From Symsagittifera roscoffensis (lineage: Eukaryota > Xenacoelomorpha > Acoela > Convolutidae): a stretch of DNA of 64,000 bases. Every line of letters begins with the position of its first letter. The stretch's first letter is position 1. The DNA is taken from the NCBI RefSeq assembly GCF_963678635.1, contig NC_087065.1:6781209-6845208 (forward strand), read 5' to 3'. Positions 11,330-21,027 of the stretch are shown in pieces. Both the position numbers and the translations under genes were made by a program. A model generated the notes under the pieces. That model saw only the letters and a list, made by a program, of their open reading frames with translations, did not search any database and was not told the DNA's origin.

Positions 11330-11797
11330 ATGTCATTTAAAAATCTAGGAAACAAACAAACAATCGTTTTGCACAATTGTGAAATAGATAACAAAAAATA
11401 CGACCTTGTAATCACACCACACAAACAAACAGTTGGATATATCAGAACAAAACGACAAACACTAAAAAGGAAAATAATAACTAAACAAAGACAAATAACA
11501 CGAAAAAGATTTTACAAAAATAGAAACGCATTCTCAGAATCAGAAGTCAGCAATTTAGACGAACTTTATAAAATAAAAGAATCCATTGATAAAAATTGTC
11601 CTATTCACGATCAATTATATTTTTCCGACTCAGAAACAACTTCAAATTCATCAAAAAGAGGAAAAAGAAGAATAAAAAAGCAATATAAACACAAACCAGT
11701 TCACTTGTATAATTGGAATCAACCAATTAGACACATCGATAATTACCTATTAACAGTCATTAATCGAAAAAATGAGCCAAACACACACTCCAAGTGA
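11330..11797 (+). CDS. Element 1 ORF1: small basic protein, gag region
   Basis: 155 aa, first long ORF of the element. Rich in Lys/Arg, with clusters such as KRQTLKRKIITKQRQITRKR in the middle and KRGKRRIKKQ near residue 110. Asp/Glu/Ser patch around residues 90-105. No motif I recognise; the basic clusters would suit nucleic-acid binding or nuclear localisation. It overlaps ORF2 by 26 nt; the ORF2 ATG lies at the end of an A-run. It could be the N-terminal part of a long Gag that is now in separate frames, or a separate protein. Confidence 0.55.
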   Translation: MSFKNLGNKQTIVLHNCEIDNKKYDLVITPHKQTVGYIRTKRQTLKRKIITKQRQITRKRFYKNRNAFSESEVSNLDELYKIKESIDKNCPIHDQLYFSDSETTSNSSKRGKRRIKKQYKHKPVHLYNWNQPIRHIDNYLLTVINRKNEPNTHSK

Positions 11798-12377
11798 AGA
11801 TAGTCCAGACGATGACGATATCTACCCCTTCCTAGTAGATGCACCCGATAATAGAGGACAACATGATCTTTGCAAGAATTTCCTCCTAAATTTGTTTGAA
11901 CCCGGAATTAGCCCATGTAAAACAGAGTTCCCAGATGTAAAAATAAAAAGACAGATTATTAATCACTATCTGAAAGATATATGTAACTTAACACAACAAT
12001 ACGGAATCTACACCATAGAATTCAGCTCACCAAACCCGAATCACCGCAAATATGTAATTCAAACAGACAATCTTGATTTAGAATTTTCAAAAGTATTCTC
12101 AGAATATATAAAAAGCATACAATATCATAACTCACAAAGAGCAAACTCCATATTTACTAATGAAGTTTTTGCAATAAAATATAGTTATATTTCAATATTA
12201 GAAAACGAAAACCCAATCCCGCATATCTCACCGAATGAGACATCTAAACATATAAAGGCACGACATGAAATCACACTATTTTCAACTTTTCTACATATAA
12301 TTAAAGAAAATTTCACTAAAGATGAAGTTTCACAACATACAAAACATGACTTACAAAAATTTTGGCATGGTTTATAA
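11772..12377 (+). CDS. Element 1 ORF2: acidic-start protein, gag region
   Basis: 201 aa, +1 relative to ORF1. Begins with a Ser/Asp-rich acidic segment (EDSPDDDD) followed by what looks like a folded helical domain with alternating hydrophobic residues. No family recognised. Its 3' end overlaps the gag frame, which has no ATG near its opening and is entered through an A5T4 run at 12355-12363. Either a -1 shift or an indel in that run joins the two. Confidence 0.55.
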   Translation: MSQTHTPSEDSPDDDDIYPFLVDAPDNRGQHDLCKNFLLNLFEPGISPCKTEFPDVKIKRQIINHYLKDICNLTQQYGIYTIEFSSPNPNHRKYVIQTDNLDLEFSKVFSEYIKSIQYHNSQRANSIFTNEVFAIKYSYISILENENPIPHISPNETSKHIKARHEITLFSTFLHIIKENFTKDEVSQHTKHDLQKFWHGL

Positions 12378-14254
12378 TAGATTATTTCACACATAATGTA
12401 GATTTAATTTCACAAGCAAGAAAAAATTTCAGACCCCAAAATTCAAACGATGATACCGCCATCACAGAACAATCAGACTACGTTTGGGACCCCGAATGGT
12501 GTCATTATGCATTCATAAATATCCCACATTCAATCTCAAGTCAGGCAATAAATACAATATCTTATGTAAGAGATTATGTAAGGGTAATACCATTATCCAT
12601 TGATGCAACACCATTAAACTACAATACATTTTTACCCGATACGCGAAATAACAGTTTAAATTCGACCGTCATACACAATGAAAACCTTAATGGAACTAGG
12701 AACCTCACTCAACAAGATATTCAAACACCATCACACTTCATAAATGAAGAAATTGTCCAAACAACAACTACACAACAAAGTATTTTACCAATACGTCCAA
12801 ATTTAAGAACACCAAGAAATACAAACACTGCACTAGCACAAGTAACCTTACAATCAACCGTTAAACCTTCGGTTGCTCCAAAATATTCACAAATGGATTA
12901 TCAAACATATAGACCCATGACAATACCGTCAAAAACACGCAGAACGTTCACAAGAAACACTTTTGCGGAACACAATTATAATTACGCACATTCATCAAAA
13001 ACAAACTATCCCCCACGAAAAAATAATAATAATCAGATAAGATCTCGATATTGGGATAACCCAATGGCAACAACCAACTCAGTAAATTTTCAAACTAATT
13101 CACATCCTCCACAGGATCGTAGTGAAAATTACCCATTCTTTCAACAGAATAAAAATAAAAAGCAAGCATCTCATCAAACGGATTATTTATCCTCTGACGA
13201 TGATTATTTACAACCAGATATATTTGCACCATATACTCAAGAATATCGTGGACAAGGAGTGCAGAAACCGTATACATATCATAGAATTTTTTCTCCACAC
13301 CCAACAGATACACAAAATCAACAACCAATACAAATGCAAAACCCAATTATTACACAATCTTTTCAACCAATTCAGCCACAAAACCCAATGATTACACACT
13401 CGTATCATCCAACACAAATGCAAAATGAAATACCACTTCCATATTACCTTCAACAACACGAAATAACAAAGAATCAACTCTCAAATTTCTCACAAATGCC
13501 AAATGCCGCAGAATCATTACAAATGACAATGAATCCACACCTTATGGGTGGATCATCAATAACATCAAACAAACCATTAATGGTATTCACAGGAACAGAC
13601 CCTGAATATTCTGTAGAAGATTATTTAAATGCAGTAACAGCAAATTTAATTTTGAATATAGGACCTGAACCAATTAATACGCCACTACATCAAAATTGGA
13701 TACATCGACGCACAGCGTTGATACAGACAACCTTAGACGGTGCAGCCCAAAAATGGTTTTCAGTATTGCCTATAGAAATAAAATCAAATTGGAAAAGATT
13801 TACACAAGAATTTTCAAAAATGTTTGACTCCGAAAGAAACAAACAACAACAAAGAGTTTTATGTAATGAAATTCGCAGATTACCAAATGAAACCATCAAA
13901 CAATTAGCAGTACGTATCGAAACACTAGTTCGAAAAGCATATTCATTAAATACACACGACTATAAAAACACAAAAATGACAGAAATCTTAATGATGACCT
14001 TAACACCTCAATTAAGAAAAATAGCAATAAAAAAGAGAGCATCCCATCCCTCCTCAATTCGAGAGCCCGATTTAGATTTTAGAAAACTAGTAGACAAACT
14101 AGAGCAAGCGGAAATCACAATGAAACTTGAAGAAACAGAAAATCTGAAATTACAATATATTAACCGAATTGAAACAAATACCACAAATATCAACAATATA
14201 CAGGAATCAGATACAGACCTCGTTGAAAAAATCACTGAAATACTCAATATTTAG
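12350..14254 (+). CDS. Element 1 Gag, capsid-containing frame
   Basis: About 635 codons with no ATG at its opening (just after an in-frame TGA). Residues about 1-110 look folded; about 110-400 are Gln/Asn/Pro/Thr-rich and disordered, with repeated PxQxQNPxI-type words; about 410-600 form a helical capsid-like domain of the retrotransposon Gag type: VFTGTDPEYSVEDYLNAV, LDGAAQKWF, W-x-x-F-x-x-E-F, RRLPNETIKQLAVRIE. Known role: particle assembly in the cytoplasm. It ends at a TAG (14252) and the same frame continues directly into the zinc knuckle, so this stop separates capsid from nucleocapsid. Confidence 0.8.
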   Translation, partial: LTKILAWFIIDYFTHNVDLISQARKNFRPQNSNDDTAITEQSDYVWDPEWCHYAFINIPHSISSQAINTISYVRDYVRVIPLSIDATPLNYNTFLPDTRNNSLNSTVIHNENLNGTRNLTQQDIQTPSHFINEEIVQTTTTQQSILPIRPNLRTPRNTNTALAQVTLQSTVKPSVAPKYSQMDYQTYRPMTIPSKTRRTFTRNTFAEHNYNYAHSSKTNYPPRKNNNNQIRSRYWDNPMATTNSVNFQTNSHPPQDRSENYPFFQQNKNKKQASHQTDYLSSDDDYLQPDIFAPYTQEYRGQGVQKPYTYHRIFSPHPTDTQNQQPIQMQNPIITQSFQPIQPQNPMITHSYHPTQMQNEIPLPYYLQQHEITKNQLSNFSQMPNAAESLQMTMNPHLMGGSSITSNKPLMVFTGTDPEYSVEDYLNAVTANLILNIGPEPINTPLHQNWIHRRTALIQTTLDGAAQKWFSVLPIEIKSNWKRFTQEFSKMFDSERNKQQQRVLCNEIRRLPNETIKQLAVRIETLVRKAYSLNTHDYKNTKMTEILMMTLTPQLRKIAIKKRASHPSSIREPDLDFRKLVDKLEQAEITMKLEETENLKLQYINRIETNTTNINNIQESDTDLVEKITEILNI

Positions 14255-15943
14255 GAAAAACACCCAAACTTTAAAGGCAAACCATCTTTCAAAAAATGGT
14301 GTAATTATTGCCGACGATACGGACATAGTATTTCTGAATGTAGACAAAAACAACAGGACAATCAAAACAAACCTCAAAAATATAAAGAACCAAATAAATC
14401 ATTCTATCAATACATGAAGAAAGACCAAAATCTACCAAACAAAAATGTATACAGCAACAACAGTTCAGGAAAACCACTTCCGAACAATACCAATTACACG
14501 AGAACCCAATCACCATATAACTCAAGTTATAGAGGAAGATCACCAGAACGAAGAAATACACAAAATTCGTCACAAAATCATTACAATAGACCAAATAGTC
14601 GAAATAACTACTCCAGATCAAATTCAAATACAACACAATTTGTTTCTAGATCTAATTCCCAATCAAGGAATAATTACTATCCAAACAATCAATCACGAAA
14701 CTCTTCATATAATAGAAATAGAAACTACTCCAATAATCGAAATAGAAGTTATTCAAACAACCGAAACCAGAATTACCCGAACAATCGATCAAGGAATAAC
14801 TCATATAACAGATCAAACTATAACAGACCAAACAATAATTATCAAAACAGATCACGAAATAATTCACAAAATCAACATTCAAGTTATAATAATCGTTATA
14901 GAAATTATTCCCAATCACCACACAGAAATAATAACCATTATAATAATTCTAACAATCGCCACAGAAGTAGTACACCTAAACATCAAAGACATATTAATCA
15001 AGTACAATCAAATCCAGAAACAACATCAGACCCCCCAGGTATTGATGACACAGGAAATAACGAACTACAACTAAATCAAATAAACTGTGAATCATCAGAT
15101 TCAAAAAGTGATACAGAGAACACTATCTCCATAAATATGATAGCAGTCGAAAATGACTACGAACCTATTATATATGAACAACCTTTTTCATCACATATAT
15201 ATGAAAATCAATTAGAACTCCTTCACAATTATTATATTGAACCCATCCATTCCACACAAACGGCACAAGAAACTAACGAAATCAACACCACAAATCAATG
15301 CAAAGAAAATGCCAAAACAAAATGCTTGAATACAAATCACATCTATCAAAATATACAAAAAGAACAACCCAAAGAAAAAATTTGGACAATACCATTTCTT
15401 TTAGAAAGTCCAAGAAACAAAGAATTTCAACCACCAGATCTTGAAATTGATTTTTTAATTGATTCAGGAGCAGAATCAAACATAATAAACATTCCCACAT
15501 GGAATGAGATAAAAACATTACACCCAAAACTAACACCTCTTGAAACCTCCAGTAAACTAGCAACAGCACAAGGATCAACATTGGTAAACTATGGAAAAAT
15601 TCAATTATTTCTTCTCCCCACAAGAACAATAGAGCAAAATAAAATTTTAAATAAACCATTTAAACAAATATTTCATATCACTGATATTAAACACAATATC
15701 ATTGGAATACCATTTATCTCTAAATATATACCAACAATCAACATTTTGAATAGTAAAATATTAATCAAAGATAAATACACAAAAACAAAAGACACATCCC
15801 TAACATTTTTTCAAAGATTAAACAAACAACCACCATTCTTTTCAAAATTTTATCCAATATGTAACCAACAAAGAAAACACCTGAAACCACTATCAGGAAA
15901 CATATATAATTTTTCAATAAAACAAGTTCACCAATATGATTAA
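14255..15943 (+). CDS. Element 1 nucleocapsid zinc knuckle and aspartic protease
   Basis: Same frame as Gag, opening right after the TAG; first ATG is at 14414. A CCHC knuckle CNYCRRYGHSISEC lies at about 14300-14340, before that ATG, so the knuckle is only made by readthrough or from a copy lacking the stop. Next comes a long Asn/Arg/Ser/Tyr-rich low-complexity stretch (about 14500-15000), then a retropepsin with LIDSGAESN at about 15458-15484 and a later Ile-Ile-Gly-Ile-Pro strand. Function: RNA binding and polyprotein cleavage. Ends at TAA 15941, beyond which the frame again stays open into RT. Confidence 0.8.
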   Translation, partial: EKHPNFKGKPSFKKWCNYCRRYGHSISECRQKQQDNQNKPQKYKEPNKSFYQYMKKDQNLPNKNVYSNNSSGKPLPNNTNYTRTQSPYNSSYRGRSPERRNTQNSSQNHYNRPNSRNNYSRSNSNTTQFVSRSNSQSRNNYYPNNQSRNSSYNRNRNYSNNRNRSYSNNRNQNYPNNRSRNNSYNRSNYNRPNNNYQNRSRNNSQNQHSSYNNRYRNYSQSPHRNNNHYNNSNNRHRSSTPKHQRHINQVQSNPETTSDPPGIDDTGNNELQLNQINCESSDSKSDTENTISINMIAVENDYEPIIYEQPFSSHIYENQLELLHNYYIEPIHSTQTAQETNEINTTNQCKENAKTKCLNTNHIYQNIQKEQPKEKIWTIPFLLESPRNKEFQPPDLEIDFLIDSGAESNIINIPTWNEIKTLHPKLTPLETSSKLATAQGSTLVNYGKIQLFLLPTRTIEQNKILNKPFKQIFHITDIKHNIIGIPFISKYIPTINILNSKILIKDKYTKTKDTSLTFFQRLNKQPPFFSKFYPICNQQRKHLKPLSGNIYNFSIKQVHQYD

Positions 15944-17593
15944 AAACAAAATAAACAACAACTCTATATGTCAGACTTTGAATTCAAACCTATCCATAAA
16001 TTTTTCAAAATCACAATTTCATCCATAAAATATCTGAAAAACTCGAATTCAGATATTATTTCGTTACATGTATACAATAATACACCCTATCAAGTAACAT
16101 TACCTTTAGGACTTTTGGGATATTGCGAAACCAACGCTACGATATCACCAGTACACGAAAAAGCATACCGCGTAAATAATATACTCCAATTATTAGATAT
16201 TTGTCAATCCACAATTCTTAATGAAGAATTATCCATAAATAATATAATAAGTAATGAAAAAAGAAATACAGATTATTTCACAAAAACCCCATATTTCAAA
16301 CCTACATTTAACATAAATAACTATACAGAGAATCAACACAAGTTTTTAACAATGTTTAACTTCCAACATTCACAAATAACACAAGACGAATTTGATAAGT
16401 TAGCCAAACAGCTAATAAAATATTCATCAGTCTATGCAACATCCAAAATTGATATTGGCAAAATCAGTTCATCACTACATCTCCCATTAAAACCTGACGC
16501 AGTTTTCAAAAAACAAAGAGCAAGTAAAGTACCAATTCATTTACACGATAAAGTGAACAGATTACTCGATATTTTAGAACAATACAAAATTATATCACCG
16601 GTAAACAAAGAAGAACAACCAAAAGGTAACACATTTATCAACCCTGTTATCATCCTAGCAAAAGGAGAATCATTAAAAATAGTTCTAGACGCTAGATATC
16701 TTAATTCACTAATAGACGAATCAAAATGCAATTGGCCTATTGAACCAATACAAGTTATTTTAACAAAAATAAACGGAAAATACTTTACAACCGCAGATAT
16801 GAATAGTGCATATAATCAAATGCCACTAGACGAACAATCGCGACGCTTAAAACAATTTGTTATTGGAAATCAGCAATATGAATTCAACCGCCTATTCTAT
16901 GGAATATCCATAGGACCAGCAGCATTTTCAGCTTTTATGAGCAAAATTTTTAGACCACTAATACTCAAGAAAAACGCAATCACCTATTTAGACGATGTTT
17001 TTATGCAATCACAGACAAAAGAAGAAGTGTTTAATGTTTTAGAACACTATCACAAAATACTTCAGAACGAAAATCTGAAGGCCGCCCCCGATAAATCACA
17101 CTTCTTTTTAACACGAGTTAAATTCTTAGGACACAATATAGAAAGAAAAACAATCACTCCATTAAAATCACGCATTGATGCTATTCAGAAGCTCCAACCA
17201 CCAACAAACAAAAAGAAAATCCAAGAATTCCTTGGAATGTTAAATTTTTTAAGCAAATATGTCTATAAAATGCAATTATACCTAAGACCATTCTATAATA
17301 TACTTAGACAACAAAATAATTTTGAATGGAACACAGAACATCAAGCACGATTTGAAGAAATTAAAAAACTCTTAACTGATCAAATTTCGAACACAATTCC
17401 AGATCCAAATCAACCATTCTATGCACTGTGCGATGCTTCGAATTTTGGCATCGGCGCAGCATTATTACAATCACACAATGGCACAAACAAAATGAATCTT
17501 ATATCAGCAAATTCTCGATTATTCACTCAAGCAGAGCTACGACTCTCAACTCTAATGAGAGAATGTACAGCCATAATATATACACTAACATAA
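15944..17593 (+). CDS. Element 1 reverse transcriptase and start of RNase H
   Basis: Same frame as Gag and protease. N-terminal connector, then RT with LDARYLNSL, TADMNSAYNQMPL, LFYGISIGPAAFSAFMSKIF, catalytic YLDD at about 16985-16996, KSHFFLTRVKFLGHNI and an LGMLNFLSKYV thumb motif. RNase H opens with ALCDASNFGIGAAL. Makes cDNA from the element RNA. All catalytic aspartates of RT are present. A TAA at 17591 cuts RNase H; the domain resumes in the same frame immediately after. First ATG at 15968. Confidence 0.88.
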   Translation, partial: KQNKQQLYMSDFEFKPIHKFFKITISSIKYLKNSNSDIISLHVYNNTPYQVTLPLGLLGYCETNATISPVHEKAYRVNNILQLLDICQSTILNEELSINNIISNEKRNTDYFTKTPYFKPTFNINNYTENQHKFLTMFNFQHSQITQDEFDKLAKQLIKYSSVYATSKIDIGKISSSLHLPLKPDAVFKKQRASKVPIHLHDKVNRLLDILEQYKIISPVNKEEQPKGNTFINPVIILAKGESLKIVLDARYLNSLIDESKCNWPIEPIQVILTKINGKYFTTADMNSAYNQMPLDEQSRRLKQFVIGNQQYEFNRLFYGISIGPAAFSAFMSKIFRPLILKKNAITYLDDVFMQSQTKEEVFNVLEHYHKILQNENLKAAPDKSHFFLTRVKFLGHNIERKTITPLKSRIDAIQKLQPPTNKKKIQEFLGMLNFLSKYVYKMQLYLRPFYNILRQQNNFEWNTEHQARFEEIKKLLTDQISNTIPDPNQPFYALCDASNFGIGAALLQSHNGTNKMNLISANSRLFTQAELRLSTLMRECTAIIYTLT

Positions 17594-19828
17594 TATGAAT
17601 TTCTGATACTTGGATCAAAACATCCAACAGTTCTATTCACAGATCACAAACCAATCATTTTTCTCTTTACACAAAAATCTAATCCAAATCACCGAGTTTA
17701 TAGATTTCAATTAATTCTAATGAAATTCCCAAACTTACATATAGTTTGGACAGCAGGAAAGAATCTTGCATTACCAGACACTTTAAGTCGAAATACACCA
17801 CCTAAATTACTTACACGTAAAACTACAGTTGAAATACCCAAAAAAATTAAATTTTACCTTGCAGAAAACGAAACATCACCCCGACTAGAATGCAAATATG
17901 CAGTAAAAACTGACGTTGAACAATCACAAATAAATAATCTACAACACTTCCCACTTTATTTAGATTGCCAAAATAACCACTACGAAGTTGATCTACTTGG
18001 AACATCAACTTTTAAACCAATTCCATATTCACAATGGATAAAAAATAACACCCAACAAAAAAGAGTAAAACAACACCCGCATAAAAAAGACTTTTTTCCG
18101 TTAATTGAAAAAGAAAATCTAACTGATAAAATAAATTTATCAGGACCGCAAACAAACGATTCAAAATACACAATAAATCAAGTTTTTGACCTCCATGACC
18201 CACTTGATACAATTCCTTTATCTAAATTAGAAATAGAAAACATTTTTCTCCCCCCAACAGATAAAATTACAATTAATACTTTGAAACAATATCAAAATCT
18301 TGACCCAATAATTAGACAACTAAAATCATGGCACAAATATAAAACTAAACCCGTAAAGGCAGATACAACAATATTAGGAAATAAAACACTCCTCCGATAT
18401 TTTCGAAAATTTAATAATACAACAATTAATGAAAACACAGACCTTCTAGAATACCAATTAAATGAATCTACAGTTCCCTGTCTCCCTTTAAGTATGATTC
18501 TCATAGCTTTTAATATCTCACATACACAAAACATTAAAGGACACTCTGGATCAGAGAAAACATATTCAAATTTCATACAAAATTTTTATTTTCCAAATGC
18601 ACCAATTTGGATAAAAGTACTATGCAATGATTGTATAGTATGTCAGCTAAATAAACCTTATCCAAATCAAAAACAAATAGCACAAAAACAAGACTTTAAA
18701 GGACAAAGTTTGTACTTTAACCACCGTATTTCATTTGATACAAAAGGACCAATTTCACCATCATCCGAAGGAAACTCCTACATTATGGTAATTGTTGACG
18801 CATTTACACATTATGTAGCACTTAACCCAGTACCACATTGTAACGCTTATTACGCTTACACAACACTTTATGAACACTGGATAGCCAAATTCGGACTACC
18901 AGAAATTTTAGTTACAGACAACGGTACGGAATTCATAATTAATGAAATCATCACACTATGTCATTTATATAACATCAAACACAAACCACGTAGATCTCAC
19001 GCACCTTGGACAAACGGCTTAGTCGAAGGTATGAACCGTTCACAACAAGAATATCTTAGATGTATCGTCAATGGAAATGATACAAAACACACCGAATGGT
19101 CAGCAGATGTAAAACTATTTCCCTTAGCATATAATTCACAAGTCACGACAACACTAGGAATGTCACCATATGAAATGGTTTTTAATCAAAAGCCACGCAA
19201 ACCAATTATGTTTACAGCAAACTCTCATAAAAATGCACAAAGTCATTGCCAACCGAATAAAGACTCAATTTGTTATAACCTACCTTTACACACACACGAT
19301 GAAGATCATTTTCATCACCCACAAATTCTTAAATTAGCCTCCGGTACACACACCGAATGGATTTTAAACAGCGATAAAAAGCACAATGAAATTTACCAAA
19401 AAGTAACAAAAAAGTTGTTACAAAGGCAAAACATTAATGAACAAATAAATTCACGCTTTACACCAGCCTCCGATTTAAAAATTGGAACATTTGTTTTAAT
19501 ACCCAATTTTAACACTCAAAAAGGAATTTCTAAAAAATTACAACCCCTTCGTAAAGGACCATACCAAATAATTGCCAAACCCACTGATGTCACATATAAA
19601 ATCACCGACTCAGACAAAAAAGAATTTGTTCAACATCGAAACAATCTATTACCTTATTACCCAAAAGAATACGCACTACGCGAACTAACTCAATTATATT
19701 CTTTCACAAGTTTAAAAGTTATTCAAAATAACCCACATACGGAGAATAAAACAAAGGAACAACATGACATTCATCTCGAAAATCAAAAAAAAAATCAACT
19801 ACAACAAAAAACAATACAAAAAAGGTAG
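17594..19828 (+). CDS. Element 1 RNase H end, integrase with GPY/F module
   Basis: Continues the RT frame after the TAA. RNase H end: LFTDHKP and PDTLSR. Integrase zinc domain with HTQNIKGH and CNDCIVC, catalytic core D (FDTKGP), D (VTDNGTEF) and E (NGLVEGMNRS), so the DDE triad is intact, then a C-terminal GPY/F module around PLRKGPYQIIAK. Inserts cDNA into chromosomes. Annotated start codon at 17720 would miss part of RNase H. The frame ends in an A-rich tail; a Pol tail continues in the -1 frame. Confidence 0.88.
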   Translation, partial: YEFLILGSKHPTVLFTDHKPIIFLFTQKSNPNHRVYRFQLILMKFPNLHIVWTAGKNLALPDTLSRNTPPKLLTRKTTVEIPKKIKFYLAENETSPRLECKYAVKTDVEQSQINNLQHFPLYLDCQNNHYEVDLLGTSTFKPIPYSQWIKNNTQQKRVKQHPHKKDFFPLIEKENLTDKINLSGPQTNDSKYTINQVFDLHDPLDTIPLSKLEIENIFLPPTDKITINTLKQYQNLDPIIRQLKSWHKYKTKPVKADTTILGNKTLLRYFRKFNNTTINENTDLLEYQLNESTVPCLPLSMILIAFNISHTQNIKGHSGSEKTYSNFIQNFYFPNAPIWIKVLCNDCIVCQLNKPYPNQKQIAQKQDFKGQSLYFNHRISFDTKGPISPSSEGNSYIMVIVDAFTHYVALNPVPHCNAYYAYTTLYEHWIAKFGLPEILVTDNGTEFIINEIITLCHLYNIKHKPRRSHAPWTNGLVEGMNRSQQEYLRCIVNGNDTKHTEWSADVKLFPLAYNSQVTTTLGMSPYEMVFNQKPRKPIMFTANSHKNAQSHCQPNKDSICYNLPLHTHDEDHFHHPQILKLASGTHTEWILNSDKKHNEIYQKVTKKLLQRQNINEQINSRFTPASDLKIGTFVLIPNFNTQKGISKKLQPLRKGPYQIIAKPTDVTYKITDSDKKEFVQHRNNLLPYYPKEYALRELTQLYSFTSLKVIQNNPHTENKTKEQHDIHLENQKKNQLQQKTIQKR

Positions 19829-20016
19829 ATCAAAATATACCTCAAAAAGAAAGAAAAAATAGAAAATTGACAGAAAAAATAATACCCCAAGAACAAATTG
19901 ACAAATCAGAACATAGAGAGTCATCACGACTTAGAAATCAACCACGTAAAAACTATAAAACATTCATCCCACAATCTAAAATATTAAAAAAAGTCGAATT
20001 TCAAAAACAGCTTTAA
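19825..20016 (+). pseudogene. Element 1 integrase C-terminal tail in shifted frame
   Basis: In the -1 frame relative to integrase, about 60 codons run to TAA at 20014 and include SSRLRNQPRKNYKTFIPQSK, a basic tail of the kind that ends many gypsy Pol proteins. The join lies in A-runs at 19790-19823. Either an indel or a natural shift separates it. Confidence 0.5.
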
Positions 20017-20611
20017 TTTTATATTTCATAATCTTTGCACCTCTGAAATATTTTGAACTTTCATTTTTCAAAATAACATGCTGACAAACACGCAGCGACT
20101 CTAGTTCATAATTAGCCAATAGGATTCATCCAATCCGTCACCTTCTCTAACTCTAGCACAAATCAACTAGACGAACGATATTAAAACTCCAGGCATATCT
20201 ATAACTATAACTTTGCGACCTCCAGGTCAAAAATAAGCAAACCACTCCAACTTGACAACTAAAATAAATATCACCATAATATCATAACCCTCCCTTATCT
20301 AATAACCCAAAAATCAACAATATTTCCCCAACTCAGACCTCAAATACCCCCCAAAACAAATATGTTAAATTAGCCTAAAGTAAAAGAACGACCATTTTAA
20401 TTAGCCTAAAGTATAACAATCTCAAAAATACCCCAGATCATTTGACAAATAAAAATAAAGAAAAAGAAGACCTCCCGATCACCATAAAATTTGCCCCCAA
20501 CAACTTTTCACAAAACTCAACCCACTTGTCAAAAAACCAATAAATAATTCGACCACACTTGAAAATTGCCTCAAACACCAAAAAATATTCGATCAAGAAG
20601 CCGGTTCTTAA
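20017..20611 (+). other. Element 1 non-coding spacer before the 3' cassette
   Basis: About 600 bases without a coding frame. ATTAGCCTAAAGTA occurs twice about 30 bases apart (near 20371 and 20401). Could carry the acceptor or promoter for the 3' ORFs, but no clear signal is seen. Confidence 0.4.
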
Positions 20612-20842
20612 ATGCTCTTCTCTCGACCAGTCAACATAATTCTTAACATTCTCATAAACTTTTTAACGATATTTAAATTTTTAATCATATTTCTTTTTGA
20701 TACCTTTGAATCTTTTGTAATAATCTTAATCATTTTTTGCAATATTTTTAAAATTTTCTATTCCATATTTGAACTATACCTCCAACTTTCGAAAGCTATT
20801 GACTATATCCACAGGTACGATTCACAAAACTTATCTAAATGA
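20612..20842 (+). CDS. Element 1 small membrane protein 1
   Basis: 76 aa, almost entirely hydrophobic: Ile/Leu/Phe-rich from residue 8 to about 58, room for two membrane passes, with a short polar tail (DYIHRYDSQNLSK). Its TGA overlaps the ATG of the next ORF as ATGA. No family recognised. Small size, position between pol and env and strong hydrophobicity suggest a membrane-active accessory protein. AT-rich codons favour Ile/Phe by chance, so the coding call rests partly on the ATGA link. Confidence 0.45.
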   Translation: MLFSRPVNIILNILINFLTIFKFLIIFLFDTFESFVIILIIFCNIFKIFYSIFELYLQLSKAIDYIHRYDSQNLSK

Positions 20843-21027
20843 TACGAACCATTTTTAGTAGAACAGATATTTTTTTACTATTTGTAATTTTTATAACATT
20901 TCTATCATCCCTCATCTTGACAATATGCAAATGTATAAGGAAAGCAATCATCACATTCGCCCTAGCAACAATCCTCCTAATTCTTTTTCTAGAAGAATAC
21001 TATAATAAACATAATTTTTTCCACTAA
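20839..21027 (+). CDS. Element 1 small membrane protein 2
   Basis: 62 aa. A hydrophobic segment at about residues 10-30 (IFLLFVIFITFLSSLILTI), then CKCIRK and a second hydrophobic run to about residue 52, with a polar end. Reads like a two-pass membrane protein with a short basic cytosolic loop. Starts inside the stop of the previous ORF (ATGA at 20839) and overlaps the opening of ORF-X. Unknown function. Confidence 0.45.
   Translation: MIRTIFSRTDIFLLFVIFITFLSSLILTICKCIRKAIITFALATILLILFLEEYYNKHNFFH

Noticed and set aside
12350..19828. Many minus-strand ORFs opposite gag and pol
   Set aside because: Shadows of the A-rich coding strand; no motifs, overlapping confirmed domains.
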